A stretch of 64,000 nucleotides of DNA, from the NCBI GenBank assembly GCA_003254925.1, contig QANZ01023544.1:87312-151311 (forward strand). Direction: 5' to 3'. Below, in pieces: positions 10,108 to 22,454 of the stretch. Source of the stretch: Chamaecrista fasciculata (Eukaryota; Streptophyta; Magnoliopsida; Fabales; Fabaceae). The first letter of the stretch is position 1; each line of letters begins with the position of its first letter. The position numbers were made by a program, and so were the translations under genes. The notes beneath the pieces were generated by a model. That model had not been told where the DNA came from. It searched no databases and saw only the letters and a program-made list of their open reading frames with translations.

Positions 10108-11598
10108 TGATGCGGGCACTTTGAGCCTCGCAAATATTACTATATTTATTAGAATATAGTATAGATGCTAACCCAAGGTCGAATCTCTCGCGGAACTTCT
10201 AGGAATTTTAACATTTAATTGTATCAAGAACAGGTCTTAATGAACACGGGACAGAGGCTTATAAGAGTGAATTGTAATAACTAAGAGTAAAAATTAAAGA
10301 ATGATTTATCTTGTAAATGGTAACTAATGAACGAAGAACGCATCCCACAAAGATATTTTGAACTCGGCCTTCCCTGCTCAACAAAAGATAGTAGAAGATG
10401 TCTTTAAATAGATACGTTTATATACCACACCCAATGATTTATTTATACTAAAACACTTCCCATCAAGCAATAGTGGAAAATATAAGATTAGGATCAATCA
10501 CTCAACCTAAACTAGGTTATGAGCATTTTGTCAAGGCTCTTCGGGGCAATCTATTTTATTACCACATCGGAACAATAAACAAATAAAGAACAATCCTAAT
10601 TCAATCTCTAAGATAAATAGAACACTCTTTAGTATACCAACCATGTGAATCACATGTTTAAAAGAGCCAACTTTATTAATCGTAAAAGAGATAGACTCCA
10701 GGAATATCAAGGTTTCATTCCCTAATAAAGTACTGATCTATAAATCTAATATATAAACAACTTCAACAAATACCTATGAAGGAGTTGATCATACCTCATA
10801 AATGCAACATCAACATTTGGACTCTACAATGAAACATAGTGAACTCAAGTCACATCCTTGAGGTGTTCCTCAAGTATCTACCTATTTAGTTACTCATTCT
10901 CTAGGCAGAGAACTATACTAAACTATTTCTAAACTGTGAATTGACTCTGCTCTGGCCTCGGAATTGGTGCTTTGAGCATGAACTGACGATTTCTATTTAT
11001 AGGCTTGAATAGTGTGCCACGTTCGCAAGTCAAGGAATAACTTTGCACAATGGCCGTTGCATGGGCCGGCAGCTCAGATCCGCGGCACAGGGAAACATTC
11101 GGAATATCTTTGCTGCATCTTGATATCTTGAATCCCGGCCGTCCAAAACATATTTTTTTCTCTTAACTTACGTGTGTCGTGAGACATCTTCACTTGGGCC
11201 GCTGGCTCAAATGACGGCTCAACCTAAAATTGCGTTGAAGCTTAAGTGCTGACGTCATACTCTTCTTAGATACGTGCGACGCGGGAAATCCTTACTTGTG
11301 TCGGCAGCTCATGCAATGGCACAAGGTGTTTTTGCGCTTTTTGTTATCTTCTAGATGATTCCTTTGTTACTTTTATGATTCTTAGCTGAAACACTTAACA
11401 AACAATTATGCAAAACCTTATAAAATACTTTGGTAACAATAAATGCATAAAATAGTTGTTAATTTGTGGTTTTTATGTTGTACTCAATGCACTACCTATG
11501 ATATCAATCTCTAGTCATATCATGGCTAATTAGCTATAAAAATATATTAATAATAATAAGATATAACAAAAAATATATGTTCATTTTGTGTCAAATCA
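10108..11598 (-). repeat. Athila-like LTR, about 1.5 kb, minus strand
   Basis: Bounded by TG..CA on the minus strand (TGATTTGACAC at 11598, GCATCA at 10108). It aligns by eye with the LTRs at 57827-59276 and 43744-44541, for example the AATATAGATTGTCC-type block and the TATAGTATAGATGCTAACCC region near the end. Confidence 0.75.
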
Positions 11599-13049
11599 GG
11601 AACGCTTTGACACTTTCGATACCTTCTTGTCGCGTAAACCTCTTCACTGCTTAATGTGCCTAGTAATAGTCATTTGACCCATCTGCCTCCCTTAACTTTT
11701 GAGAGCACACTTGTTCTCAAAATACCTTGCGACGTGGGGTAGAGCCACCAAGTCTTGTACTTGGTCTCTCCTTATTGAATATGTCTTCACTTCTTGCATC
11801 GTTTAAGTCAACCAGTTACTAGTAGGGATGGAAAGAGCCTATTGAACCACCTTTGGCTCTTCTTCACAAGAGAGTTACTACTACTCTAGTACTCGCCTTA
11901 GATTGTGCTCTGTGGGAGACATGCTTCTCGTAATCATCACTCCCACTGGACTTAGCAATCGGAGATACATCTATACGCTTCTCTTGGTGTGTTGCTAGTC
12001 CTCCTTTTCCTAATGGAGGTGCACATTCCAAAATCCATCTCCCTTGCTAGAGAAGTTAGTCTTAATGAATGTTCAATCTTTAGACTCGAATTCTATGACC
12101 GCGGTGTCTTCATCCTCGCTAATGAAGACGTATCCTTTTTAGTGATCATGTAATCTCAACGAGATAAGCTACTTGCCTCTAAAGACAAGCTTCCCACACT
12201 AGTGGGAAGGATCAAGTGTGCTAAAAACCCTCATGGTCTTAGCATACTCTAATTACATCTTTTACCCAAGTAGTACTCATAAGGAATCGTGGTCACAAAA
12301 TTAGAGGGCAAATGGTTAAGCACAAAAAGCCTTTGGTAAGACATCTCCCTGATGGGGACGTCCACCAAAGCCATTATCAACTTAACCTACTTCTAAAGCA
12401 ACCCATTTGCTATGAAGTGTGTGGAATGGTAAGCTATCTACCTATTCCATTTTCGTCACACAATTGTGAGAAAATACAAGGCCCTTTGCCTTAGACCTCA
12501 CGCGCTCGTCGGACCACTGATATCTGCGTGGACTAATTTGATGAAGACAAAACTTTTGATTTCATGACTTATAGTTTTCAAGTTGTTTTACCTGTAAGAC
12601 AATGTTTACAAATTGGAATTGGGAATTTATCTCCTCAAATTCTCCTCCGCCAATAAGTAAACTCTTCCTACACGCCTGTTCTAAACAGGTATATCAACTA
12701 CAAAAGAAGACATAGTAAAATAACCACTTGAACTACTTGAATGTAATTCAAGGCGTATCAGAACACAACCATTGTCATAAAATCAAAACCTAACACTATA
12801 GAGTCATGATGATCATGCAAATCACACTAAGTCTTAAGTTCTCTCGAAGAGATAGCACACAATGAGATCCGCTCAAAGTCTAGAACACATAGCATATATA
12901 AAGACAAAGAGTGGCCACAACGCAACTTGAGTTTGTAGGCGCCTAACCCCATTACTATATTGATACTTTGTTCCCACAAGGATACTTCAATTCCCACTGA
13001 GCAGAGGCGGAACTCCATGAACTAATGCTCATGGGTGAGAGGAAAAGTT
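11599..13049. other. Unassigned DNA left of the Copia nest
   Basis: No recognisable gene. GC content is higher than in the spacers and both strands carry many stops. A few minus-strand words around 12100-12200 faintly recall Copia pol between integrase and RT, but not enough to call. It was continuous with 42400 onwards before ANG1 inserted, since AAGTT is duplicated at 13045-13049 and 42395-42399. Confidence 0.45.
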
Positions 13050-13204
13050 TGTTGGAGATTGTGCCCTAGGGCCAATCATTTTGTGCGAAATGTTATGAAC
13101 ATTTGGATTAATTTATAGAGATGAATTAATGTGTTATCATAATTAGCATGTTTACTATGATAGCGTCCGTGATTAATTATGAGATAATTAATCTAAATCT
13201 GTCC

Positions 13205-13247
13205 CTGGTCGATTGTTTTCGTGTGAACGAAAATGAACTAAGACCAG
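13205..13247 (+). other. LTR two-tier hairpin, ANG1 5' copy
   Basis: Outer stem CTGGTC (13205-13210) with GACCAG (13242-13247). Inner stem TTTTCGT (13216-13222), loop GTGA, ACGAAAA (13227-13233). The other LTRs have the same layout with different stem bases. Confidence 0.6.
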
Positions 13248-14546
13248 CATGACCTCGGTGCATAGAGATGCATGCACTAGATGCTGGGACGAGAGTCGTG
13301 GTGCAATTGCTTAAGGGGTGACGAGTTGCTGGACTGACCCGGAGAGTCCTGCATGGGTTTAGTCATCAGCTTGCCTCTCCTGTACACCTGTCGCGATGCC
13401 TTAGACCTGAGGTCATCGTTATTCCGGCGTTGCAGTTGTCAAACTTTGGCTTAGTCTAACGTTGCTTGTGACAAGGTAGCCATAAGGACTAAGTGCGGGT
13501 TTGATTGATTGTCGTGATGAGGAATGTGGATTGACCAAGATGGGATTTTGTCCCTCATTAGATGAGAGATATCTAACTGGCACCCTCGATGAGTCTGTCC
13601 AAGGGAAAGAGTGGCCACTCAATAAATTGGGACTTACTCAGGAAATCGAGAAAGTTGAGGTTTGGATTATGGATGACTTTCCTGTGCCTAATCCATGACC
13701 AAGATATCGTAGGACAATAGGGTCTGTGACATGTTGGTACTAAGGTTAAGTCGGTTTTGGTAAAAACGATAACTCACGTGTTTTGGGTAGTCGTGATGGC
13801 TTGCTAGAGTCTTCTCACGACTTGTAAGTCATGGAGATGACTTGCTGCCAACTTCACGTGGGGCCTGCTGGGTCACACATGAGCAGGATCAGGACACCAT
13901 TTAAATAGGGACACGAATTAGGGTTAATTCGTGGGTCACTCCGGTGACACGATTTAAGACACAGCGAAATGTCTGGGACATTAAGTCTTGTCTTAATTAA
14001 TCTACAGTTGTGGAATATTTAAATTTGTGGGGACAAGTTTAAATATAATAATTGTTAAATGATTAATAGGGATTAATTATTTATAATTAAAATATTAGGG
14101 AAAAATAATTCAGATAAGTTTCCTAAAAGTTAGGAAATTATTGAATTATAAAATTCCCCAATATTAATATGAGGGTGGCGCCTCATGTGTAATATTTGGA
14201 TTAATAAAATTGTTTTATTAAATCAAATAATAAGTTTGAATTCAAAAGATTTGATTCAAACATATTTAGTGAGATCTCCTCTCAGTATCTTTGGAGAATC
14301 ATGACTTCCTAAGAGTTAGGAAGGTTTTTGATTTATTAAATTCCAAGATAAAATTGAGGGAGTTAGGCGCATGGCTCTATGGGTCCCATGGGAAGATTTG
14401 ATCTTCCATTTGATTCTCAGAGATTGCATTTTGAATTTAAATTGAAATATTAAGGTAATATTTTAATTGTAAATTCAAGTCCTAAAATAATTATATTATC
14501 AGAATATCGTGATTTTAGGAATTTTAAAATCACCAAAAATTATGCT

Positions 14547-14554
14547 TATTTATA
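14547..14554 (+). promoter_or_regulatory. Putative TATA box of the ANG1 5' LTR
   Basis: TATTTATAG lies about 540 bp before the LTR end in a region that in sister LTRs carries CCTATAAATAGG (26277-26289) or CCTATATATAG (47869-47880). The conserved placement supports a core promoter and would put the U3/R boundary about 30 bp downstream. Confidence 0.5.
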
Positions 14555-15092
14555 GGGGGCAAATCGACTTGCCTAACCCAAGCTCATATTGTGATTTTGT
14601 CTTCCTCCTTGTAGAGAGAGAGAAAAATCGACTTTAGCCTTAGAGAGAGGAAAATCGATTTTTGCCTAAGGAGTTAGGAAAATTCGAATTCCACCATTAA
14701 AACTAGGGCTTTTGTGAGAGAAGAAAAGGCAAGAAGGAGTTCTTGTGGGGGGTTTCTTCTGTGCGCCGTTTTGCTATTGGATACGAGAAGAAGTTCTTGA
14801 ATTCAAACACTGTAGATTGGTCCCTGATTCTTTTGGAGAAAAGAACGGAAGGCTAGCACCTTGGTGCCCAAGAAACTGTTCGTGTGGATCACCGGCAGAG
14901 GGAGAACGCTGAGAGTGGACTCCTTGCACACGCATTGTACAACCGATTGAAACTCGTGAGGTATACTACTATCTAAAAGTTTTAAATTCTACTAGCGGAT
15001 CCGTTCGGGAATTCTAGGACTAGGCGCTTTATTTTAAGTTTTAGTTTTTTTTTTTTGCTTCCGCTGCGTTTGGCGCCTAGGATTCCCAACAG

Positions 15093-15105
15093 TGGTATCA
15101 GAGCC
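15093..15105 (+). other. ANG1 primer binding site (tRNA-iMet)
   Basis: TGGTATCAGAGCC, one base after the 5' LTR, an exact complement of the plant initiator methionine tRNA 3' end. Confidence 0.9.
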
Positions 15106-15983
15106 ACACTAGTTCTAGGATTTAAAACTGTTTATGTGTACATGTGATGTATGGTATGTGTGTATACCGCTTTCAATCACGTTTTGGTTTTACAAAAATC
15201 CACCGAATATTTTTCTTAAAAATTCAATCTACAGAAAAAGGTGCAAATTATATGTATATGATACATATAGAATCGATTGGATCGATTGGAAAAAATTTTC
15301 TTGAAGTTTTAGGCCAAAATCGAAATTCCTGTATAATTATAATTAAAAGTGTTTTAATTATAATATTATAGAGGTGGCTGAAAATTTGTTCAAATTATGA
15401 ATTTTAAAATTTTTGGGGATCAATAATTTTAAATTCTTGAATGGAGATTCATGGTATTTATAATTATTGATAAGAGGCCTGAATTCAAGAAAAGGCATGT
15501 TAAAATTGCACAGACCCTAAATAGAACACAATTTTAAAAAGGGGTTTTTAATATATGTGTAATATGCCGTGTTTGACATAATTGTATGAATTGTTCATAT
15601 TTGAATTGTGCGGTGTTCGATATGGCTCTAGGAGGTTTATTTCGGTAAATACGGCCTGCATGTCGTCTCCCTCTACTGCTATGTAAACTTTACCTTTAGT
15701 TTATACCTCAATGTAACTGGGGTTTATTCACGTGTAATTTTATTTTTCTTTTTAGAAAAGTTCTCTCATTGGCTTGGGAGAATTCTAGGGTAGATGGTCC
15801 ATATCTAAAAACGGTGTATGCTTTTACGTTTAGTTGTATGTGATGCGCTAGATGTATGCTTAGGGTGCGAAATTTTAACATGCTATTTATATATATACCG
15901 CGCTACAACCACGTATACGATACGAGCGTGGGATTTTGTATACGATACAAAATCCGGGCACATGTTTATATGTATGAGATACA
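15106..15983 (+). other. ANG1 untranslated leader, first part
   Basis: Non-coding leader between the primer site and gag, alignable with the leaders of ANG2 (17824 on) and ANG4 (48446 on), for example TTTGACATAATTGTATGAAT and the GGTGTTCGATATGGCTCTAG region. Interrupted at 15984 by ANG2 and continued at 26920. No conserved reading frame seen. Confidence 0.75.
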
Positions 15984-17809
15984 TGATGGAGATTATACCC
16001 TAGGGCCAATCATCCTATAGATATGTTTGGAACATGTCAATTAATTTATAGAGATAAATTAATGGTTATCATATTATTAGCATGACTACTATGATAACAG
16101 TCCGTGATTAATTATGAGATAGTTAATCTAAACTGTCCCTGGTCGCTCATTCGAGTGGGAACTTGAATTGAACCAAGACCAGCCTGACCTCGGTGCATAG
16201 AGATGCATGCACTGGATGCTGGGACGAGAGTCATGGTGCAATTATGTAAGGAGTTACAAATTGCTGGACCGACCCGGAGAGTTCTGTGGCCACACTGAAA
16301 ATTGGGACTTACTCAGGAAATCGAGAAAGTTGAGGTTTGGATTTTGGATGACCTTCCCATGCCTAATCCTTACTAAAATATCGTAGGACAAAAAGGGATC
16401 TGGACAAGGTGGTACTAAGGTTAAGTCGTTCTGGGGTTAACACGATAACTCACGTGTTTTGGGTAGTCGTGATGGCTTCTTAGAGTCCGCTTTCGACTTG
16501 TGAGTCATGGAGATGATTTACTGCCAACTTCACGTGGGGCCTGCTGGGTCACACGCGAGCAGGATCCAGATGCCAAGCTAGGACACGAGTTAAGACTAAT
16601 TCGTGGGTGACATTTGTGACACCATTTAAGACATAACTAATTGTGGTGGGACATGAAGTCTTGTCTTGAATAAATTATCTACAGATATATGATATTTAGA
16701 TTAGTGAGACAAATTTAAATATATATATATATNNNNNNNNNNNNNNNNNNNNNNNNNNNNNNNNNNNNNNNNNNNNNNNNNNNNNNNNNNNNNNNNNNNN
16801 NNNNNNNNNNNNNNNNNNNNNNNNNNNNNNNNNNNNNNNNNNNNNNNNNNNNNNNNNNNNNNNNNNNNNNNNNNNNNNNNNNNNNNNNNNNNNNNNNNNN
16901 NNNNNNNNNNNNNNNNNNNNNNNNNNNNNNNNNNNNNNNNNNNNNNNNNNNNNNNNNNNNNNNNNNNNNNNNNNNNNNNNNNNNNNNNNNNNNNNNNNNN
17001 NNNNNNNNNNNNNNNNNNNNNNNNNNNNNNNNNNNNNNNNNNNNNNNNNNNNNNNNNNNNNNNNNNNNNNNNNNNNNNNNNNNNNNNNNNNNNNNNNNNN
17101 NNNNNNNNNNNNNNNNNNNNNNNNNNNNNNNNNNNNNNNNNNNNNNNNNNNNNNNNNNNNNNNNNNNNNNNNNNNNNNNNNNNNNNNNNNNNNNNNNNNN
17201 NNNNNNNNNNNNNNNNNNNNNNNNNNNNNNNNNNNNNNNNNNNNNNNNNNNNNNNNNNNNNNNNNNNNNNNNNNNNAAAGGGTGAGAGCCTCATGCACAT
17301 TAGAAAAGTCGACTTAGCCTAGTTCTTCACAAGGGAAAATTCGATTTTGCTCTTGGTGAGGAGAGAGAGAAAAGTAGCAGCCTTGTTTTCTTAGAGAGAG
17401 AAAGTGGGGCACAAACACTAAAGAGTTTAGTTTTGTGCGACAAGGTTGTGTGAGATCAAGAATTAGATTCTTGATCAAGGCGCCATACAGTTCTTGACAA
17501 TTCAAGAAGAGTTATTGAATTAAAGAACACCGTAGATAAAGGTTCCGGATTCACTTGGAGAAGTGAAGGAGGCTAGCACCTAGGCATCCCAAAACTGTTC
17601 GTGTGGATTACCGGCGGAGGAAGGACGCGTCACGTGGACTTCTAGGAAACGCCCCGTTCAACTAAACTGATTGAAACTCGTGAGGTGTACCACTAACCAA
17701 AAGTTTTAAATTCAGCTAGCGGATCCGTTCGGGAATTCTAGGACCTAGGCGTTTAAATTTTAATTATTGTTTTCGCTTCCGCTGCCTCAGGCGCCTGGGA
17801 TTCCCAACA
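15984..17809 (+). repeat. ANG2 5' LTR (with assembly gap)
   Basis: TGATGGAGATTATACCC at 15984 to TTCCCAACA at 17809. Bases 16733-17276 are N. The hairpin is at 16139-16182 with inner stem TTCGAGT/ACTTGAA and loop GGGA. Confidence 0.8.
16733..17276. other. Assembly gap (544 N)
   Basis: Run of N inside the ANG2 5' LTR. The missing sequence should correspond to 3' LTR sequence around 25590-26390. Confidence 0.99.
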
Positions 17810-17810
17810 G

Positions 17811-17823
17811 TGGTATCAGAGCC
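17811..17823 (+). other. ANG2 primer binding site (tRNA-iMet)
   Basis: TGGTATCAGAGCC, one base after the 5' LTR end. Confidence 0.9.
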
Positions 17824-18864
17824 ATGCTAGTCTTTGGATTTAAAACTGTTTGTTTGTACATGTGATGTATTATATATGTGTGTTTACCGCTTTCAATCAT
17901 CGTTTTAGTTTTACAAAATCTACCGATCAATTTTTGGCTTAAAAGTCGATTTAATTATCTAAGGTGCAAAATTATGTATGAGATACATAAAGAAATCAAT
18001 GAGATTGATTTGGATAAGTTTCTTGAATTATAAGGCCTAAATCGAAATTCCTTATATAATTGTAATTAAAAGTGTTTTAATTATAATATGATAAAGGTGG
18101 CAGAAGTTTATAAAATTATGAATTTTATGAATTTTGGGGATCAATAATTCGAGTTCTTGAATGAGATTCTTGAGTTTTATAATTATTGATAAATAGGCCT
18201 AAATTTCAAGAAAGGCATGTTAAAATTGCACAACCCTAAATTGAACACAATTTTAAAAGGAGTTTTAATATGTGTGTTGGTTACCCTGTTTGACATAATT
18301 GTATGAATTGTTCATATTTGAATTGTGTGGTGTTGGATATGGCTCTAGGAGGTTTATTTCGGTAAATACGGCCTGCGTGTCGTCTCCCTCTACTCTTGTG
18401 TAATTTTACTTTCTGTTTATACCTCAATGTAACTAGGGTTTATTCACGTGTAATTTTATTTTTCTTTTAGAAAAGTTCTCTCATTGGCTTTGGAGAATTC
18501 TAGGGTAGATGAGTCATATCTAAACACGGTGTGCTGTTTTACATTTAGTTGTATGAGATGCACTAGATGTATGCTTAGGGTGCGATATTTTAACATGCTT
18601 AATCAAATATTATGCTATAGCCACGTATATGATACGAGCGTGGGATTTGTATGAGATACAAAATCCGGGCACATGTTTATATGTATGAGATACATGGGGA
18701 AATAAACATGTGGCATGACTCGTTTAATTTTAAAAGGAGTTTTAGAATTAAACAAAACAAAACGAAATCGGAATATTTTAAATAAAATCAAACTCTTTTA
18801 GAAAATCTTAAGTCATAATGCCATCGCTAAAACGCCCTGTCAAAATCTTGTTCATCGTCGAGCG

Positions 18865-18883
18865 GTGATCGCCTCCGCGACAC
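18865..18883 (+). other. Leader hairpin, ANG2 copy 1
   Basis: GTGATCGCCTCCGCGACAC folds as GTG-(A)-TCGC / loop CTCC / GCGA-CAC. The same design recurs in other leaders. Confidence 0.55.
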
Positions 18884-18960
18884 GTATTTGCCTTGACCTT
18901 GAGGAGACACGGGTGAATGGGATTTTTAATATGACGCCTATTGGTGGACACAATGTGCAT

Positions 18961-18975
18961 GATCGCCTCCGCGAC
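18961..18975 (+). other. Leader hairpin, ANG2 copy 2
   Basis: GATCGCCTCCGCGAC keeps the TCGC/GCGA core stem and CTCC loop about 95 bp after copy 1. It is the last one before gag. Confidence 0.5.
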
Positions 18976-19099
18976 GGTAAATTTTGGTGAAATTTGGATC
19001 TTAGCCACTAAGAATAAATTTTACTGGGTTTTATAAAATAGTGGAAGAATTTTGATCTGCTAATTAAATTTTCATATCTTTAAAATTGTAGAATCAAAA

Positions 19100-20005
19100 A
19101 TGGGAATTGATAGTTCAACATTTTCACTGCGACCTATCCTTGAGAAGGATAAGCTGACTAGAATAAACCTCCTCGATTGGTTTCTTAATCTGAGAATCGT
19201 TCTCAACCATGAGAGGAGACTTTATGTTCTGGACAAACCTATTCCCAAAGAGCCTGCCAAGGGCGCTCCAGGAGCAGAGTGGAGGGCTTATGAGAAGCAC
19301 TTCGATGACTCGTTGGAGGTCTCTTATCTGATGGTGGACACAATGATCCCTGAGCTGCATGAGGGCTTGGATACATTGATGTCGTATGAGATGATAACTC
19401 GTCTCAAGGAAATGTTCCGCTACCAAATCAGACAAGATAGATATGAGACCACTAAGGCTCTTATGTCTTGCAATATGGCTGAAGGTGTATCTGTTGGTTA
19501 CCATGTCATGAAGATGAGAGGGTATATAGATCACCTTCATAGGCTGGGATTCCCTGTTCCACCTGAGTTGGCCACTGGTATAATCCCGTGCTCACTGCCT
19601 AAGAGCTATGACTCGTTTGTCAAAAGCTTCTTGAGGAGAGGAACAGAGAAATTAGTTTCTGAGCTGCATGGGATGCTCAAGTCTGTTGAGGCATCCATGA
19701 TTCAGAAAAGGGAAAGGAAGTTGAAGGGCAAAGAAAAGAGAAAGGGAATCGAGCTGGATGGTGAGACCAAGCCAGAAGACAACCCTCATCAATCACCTGC
19801 CAAGGAGGCAAAACCCTCAGAGGAAGTATTCTGTTCTTTCTGTCAAGTGTCAGGACACGCGATGAGAAAGTGCAAATACTACTGGGAAGATCAAAAGAAG
19901 AAGAAGTGCGTTAAGCCCTCTACTTCAGGTATCTTTGTTATAAAGTGTTCCTTTTTCTACTTAAATCACTTGAGTATTAGATATGCATGTGATTCTCACA
20001 TTTGA
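19100..20005 (+). CDS. gag: Copia Gag polyprotein of ANG2 (open)
   Basis: 301 codons from ATG 19100, which lies in the same context (AGAATCAAA..ATGG) as the ANG4 gag start. The N-terminal two-thirds is a Retrotran_gag/UBN2-like capsid domain: LLDWFLNLRIVL near residue 24, MFRYQIRQDRYETTKALMSC near 110-130, LGFPVPPELATGIIPCSLP near 150. A Lys/Arg-rich linker follows (about 205-240). A CCHC knuckle, CSFCQVSGHAMRKC (about 246-259), has the CX2CX4HX4C spacing. The frame ends shortly after STSGIFVIK, where the autonomous relatives run on into protease. It would package RNA in cytoplasmic particles. No stop or frameshift is seen in the gag domain, in contrast to the ruined pol behind it. Confidence 0.85.
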   Translation: MGIDSSTFSLRPILEKDKLTRINLLDWFLNLRIVLNHERRLYVLDKPIPKEPAKGAPGAEWRAYEKHFDDSLEVSYLMVDTMIPELHEGLDTLMSYEMITRLKEMFRYQIRQDRYETTKALMSCNMAEGVSVGYHVMKMRGYIDHLHRLGFPVPPELATGIIPCSLPKSYDSFVKSFLRRGTEKLVSELHGMLKSVEASMIQKRERKLKGKEKRKGIELDGETKPEDNPHQSPAKEAKPSEEVFCSFCQVSGHAMRKCKYYWEDQKKKKCVKPSTSGIFVIKCSFFYLNHLSIRYACDSHI

Positions 20006-22440
20006 TGTGCAGGGTCTTCAGAGACGGTAGAAAACGAGAACGGGAGCGAGATGGACCTAGAAGTGGACAGTGGAGCAAAGGTTGTTGTCGTTGCTGCTAT
20101 AGGAACATGCGAGCTTGGATCGCCCCTTTCGGGCTAGATTTATTCTTTAAATGTTTAAACATTGTTTTCTCCTTATGAGGATAAGGTAGATTTTGTGTAA
20201 ACATTGAAGAGTGGTTTCTATTTTAATAAAAATGTTTATTTGCTTATATGATTTGCAAAGACAACCATTATACTAAACTAGAACGATAACAATATTTATA
20301 ACATCGATACGGAAGGATTAAAGATTGTCGAATCTAATCCTATAAATACTTTTGGCAATTGTTGTTTAGGCCATACAAACAAGAACCGCCTTGAGAAGCT
20401 TCATAGAGATGAACTTCTAAAGCTCACATGATTTGGAATCATATGATGCTTGCAAGCCTTGTTTAAAATGGAAAGATAACAAGAGGTGTTCCTCTACTGT
20501 TCGCAGTAATAGAATGTCTGACTTAATGGAGATCATACATGGTTGATGTGTGTGGACCCATAAGTGTTTAAGCTAAAAGTAAAAACTCTTACTAAATGCT
20601 TCAAAGGCTAGATCTACGGCTATTTTTTGAAACACAAGTTGGAGTTCTTTTGAAATAAAGATTTCAAAGAGAAGTAGAGAACTAATTTGACAATATAATC
20701 AAGGACCTTCGATTCGATCAAAGGGACAAAGATTTGTGTCAAGAACTTTGCTAAACATCTTAGAAGATGTGAAGTAGTCTCACAACTTACTCTTTCTAAA
20801 AGCCCATGGTGGATGGTGTTTTGAGAAAAAGGTGTCAAACCCTATTAGATAAGGTTCGATCTAGGATGACTCAAATTGATCTTATACCATCCTTAAAGGG
20901 TGTGCTCCAGAAGCTGCTGACTTCACACTAAACATTTCGTCTAGAAGACGCCATATGAGATATGGGATGAGAAGAGTCTCATGATGTCTTGTTACAAATT
21001 TGGGGATATTAAAGTTTGTGTTAAGCAATGGGCTAAACGATAAACTGTCTCCAAAAAACTCTCAAGTACATATTTGTGGGATACCCTAAAAGGGAGTATC
21101 AAGTCTGCTACCCATCTGACAACAAAGAGTTTGCAGTCAGAGGTGGATACCTTTTAGAAAGGGATTCCTTGTTTCCAAAGGAAATAGTGGGAGTAAGATA
21201 TATCTTGAAGAAGTTCAAGATCCACAAAAGACTTCAGAGGCACAGACGAAAACTAGAGAAGATCCGCAAGGTGTTGTGGAAGCTACTCTAAAACATAAGG
21301 ACAACGAAGTTCTGATAGAACACGTTCTCAATTTCAAAGATGGGATCTTTGGTCATTGAGAGCAGGGATGTGTTGCTCTAGGAGCGTGGTGAGCCCGCCA
21401 CCTATCAAGAAGCTTTAATCTTTGTTTTGATGAAAACACCAAAGGAGTTTGGCTTCATGCAAAACCTAGATGGGTCCTGTGTTTACAAAAGGTTAGTGGG
21501 AGCACAATTGTAGTCTTGGTGCTGTATGTAGTACACATATGGCTTGTTGAGAGCCGCATTACTATTTTAAAGATTATGAATCTTAGATAGATTAATCACT
21601 TTCAATGAAGGATAAGAAGCTGAGATCTATGGAGATAGTTCTCAGAGGAGCTTCTTAAATTGAGTCAAGAAGTACATTCTTGAATAAGATACTGCAGGAG
21701 TTCAGTATGAGAGACTTCAAGAAGGGATTCATGGTGATGAATCAAGGATTGGTCCTTTGCAAGAATCAGTGCTTCCTAAGACACGTGATGAGCAAGGACA
21801 CATGAGTGGCATCCCTTATTTTTCGGCAATAGGATCCATCATGTTGTACTAGACTCAATATGTCGTTTGCCCTGTACATGATAAGCTGTGACCCTGTTGA
21901 GGTTCACTGGAAGGCTATCATTAAGGTCCTTAGTCATTGAGAAGCACTAAGGACAAATTCTTGGTATATGGTAGAATTAATGTGTAAAGTGGTTACACAA
22001 GAAGCCCATTATTCAAGCCAACCAAGATTAATCGCAGTTATGAAATATGTATTCCCTGAACAGTAGATATCGTAAGTTGGAATGGTTCCAAGCAGAATAC
22101 GATTACTGATTCTACAAGAATGGGTTAGTCACGTAGAGACGTAGACTGTAAAACTAATGTCTGAAGTATGCTTGGTAGTCACTTTGTAGAGACAGAAAGA
22201 CACCAAAGCGGGAAGGGGTTCCCCACTGACATTCCGACAGTGATGTACTCAGACAAGATCACCTGGAGATGGTGATATTAAGATATGTAAAAGTAGCAGT
22301 CGAGGATATTTTGCCAGTCCTCTTGCTAAACCCCAGCACAGGTTTTACATGAGAATCAAGTAAATGTCAAATGGGAATTAGACGCACATTAATGGATGTT
22401 TCTAAGGGTTAGGAACAGTTTGATTAATGATTGTACCTAG
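20006..22440 (+). pseudogene. Decayed pol of ANG2
   Basis: Homologous by eye to the pol of ANG3/ANG1 but full of stops and indels. Recognisable pieces: GAG-pre-integrase (GGCCATACAAACAAGAACCG near 20371), integrase (20560-20900), the WGYP-type region near 21075 (a 71-codon frame at 21076-21291), the RT YVDD region (21480-21535, already broken) and the RNase H end (22250-22400). Most of the RT palm is missing: sequence equal to about 33222-33689 in ANG3 is absent at about 21420. ANG4 has the same deletion and shares further changes such as GCCCCTTTCGGGCTAG after the protease region. Confidence 0.8.
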
Positions 22441-22454
22441 TGCAAGTGGGAGTT

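Larger units (their letters stand above)
8642..11598 (-). mobile_element. Partial Athila-like Ty3/gypsy element (5' LTR, PBS, gag), minus strand
   Basis: Read on the minus strand: LTR 11598 to 10108, tRNA-Asp type primer site at 10103-10086, gag 9878-8688. It then stops near 8642, next to the small hAT-like repeat. No protease, RT or 3' LTR is present, so the downstream part was lost. The LTR resembles that of Athila copy B (57827-59276), sharing the segment around ACGTATCT and AAGCTTCAACGCAATTT, which supports a common family. The LTR starts TGATTTGACACAAAATGAAC and its outer flank is GGAAC. Confidence 0.75.
13050..15091 (+). repeat. ANG1 5' LTR (2042 bp)
   Basis: TGTTGG at 13050 to CCCAACA at 15091. 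A TATTTATAG box at 14547-14554 is a plausible TATA element for element transcription. The conserved LTR hairpin is at 13205-13247. By eye it differs from the 3' LTR by a few percent, and the 3' copy has a 21-bp tandem duplication that this one lacks. Confidence 0.85.
17824..19099 (+). other. ANG2 untranslated leader
   Basis: Leader of about 1.3 kb, homologous to the ANG1 and ANG4 leaders. It contains repeated TATGAGATACA words and two copies of the GATCGCCTCCGCGAC hairpin (18865-18883, 18961-18975). A short minus-strand open frame at 18808-19008 has no recognisable product. Confidence 0.75.

Noticed and set aside
12312..12494. Possible small gene in the unassigned block left of the nest.
   Set aside because: A 60-codon frame with no recognisable motif or start context; nothing homologous elsewhere in the window.
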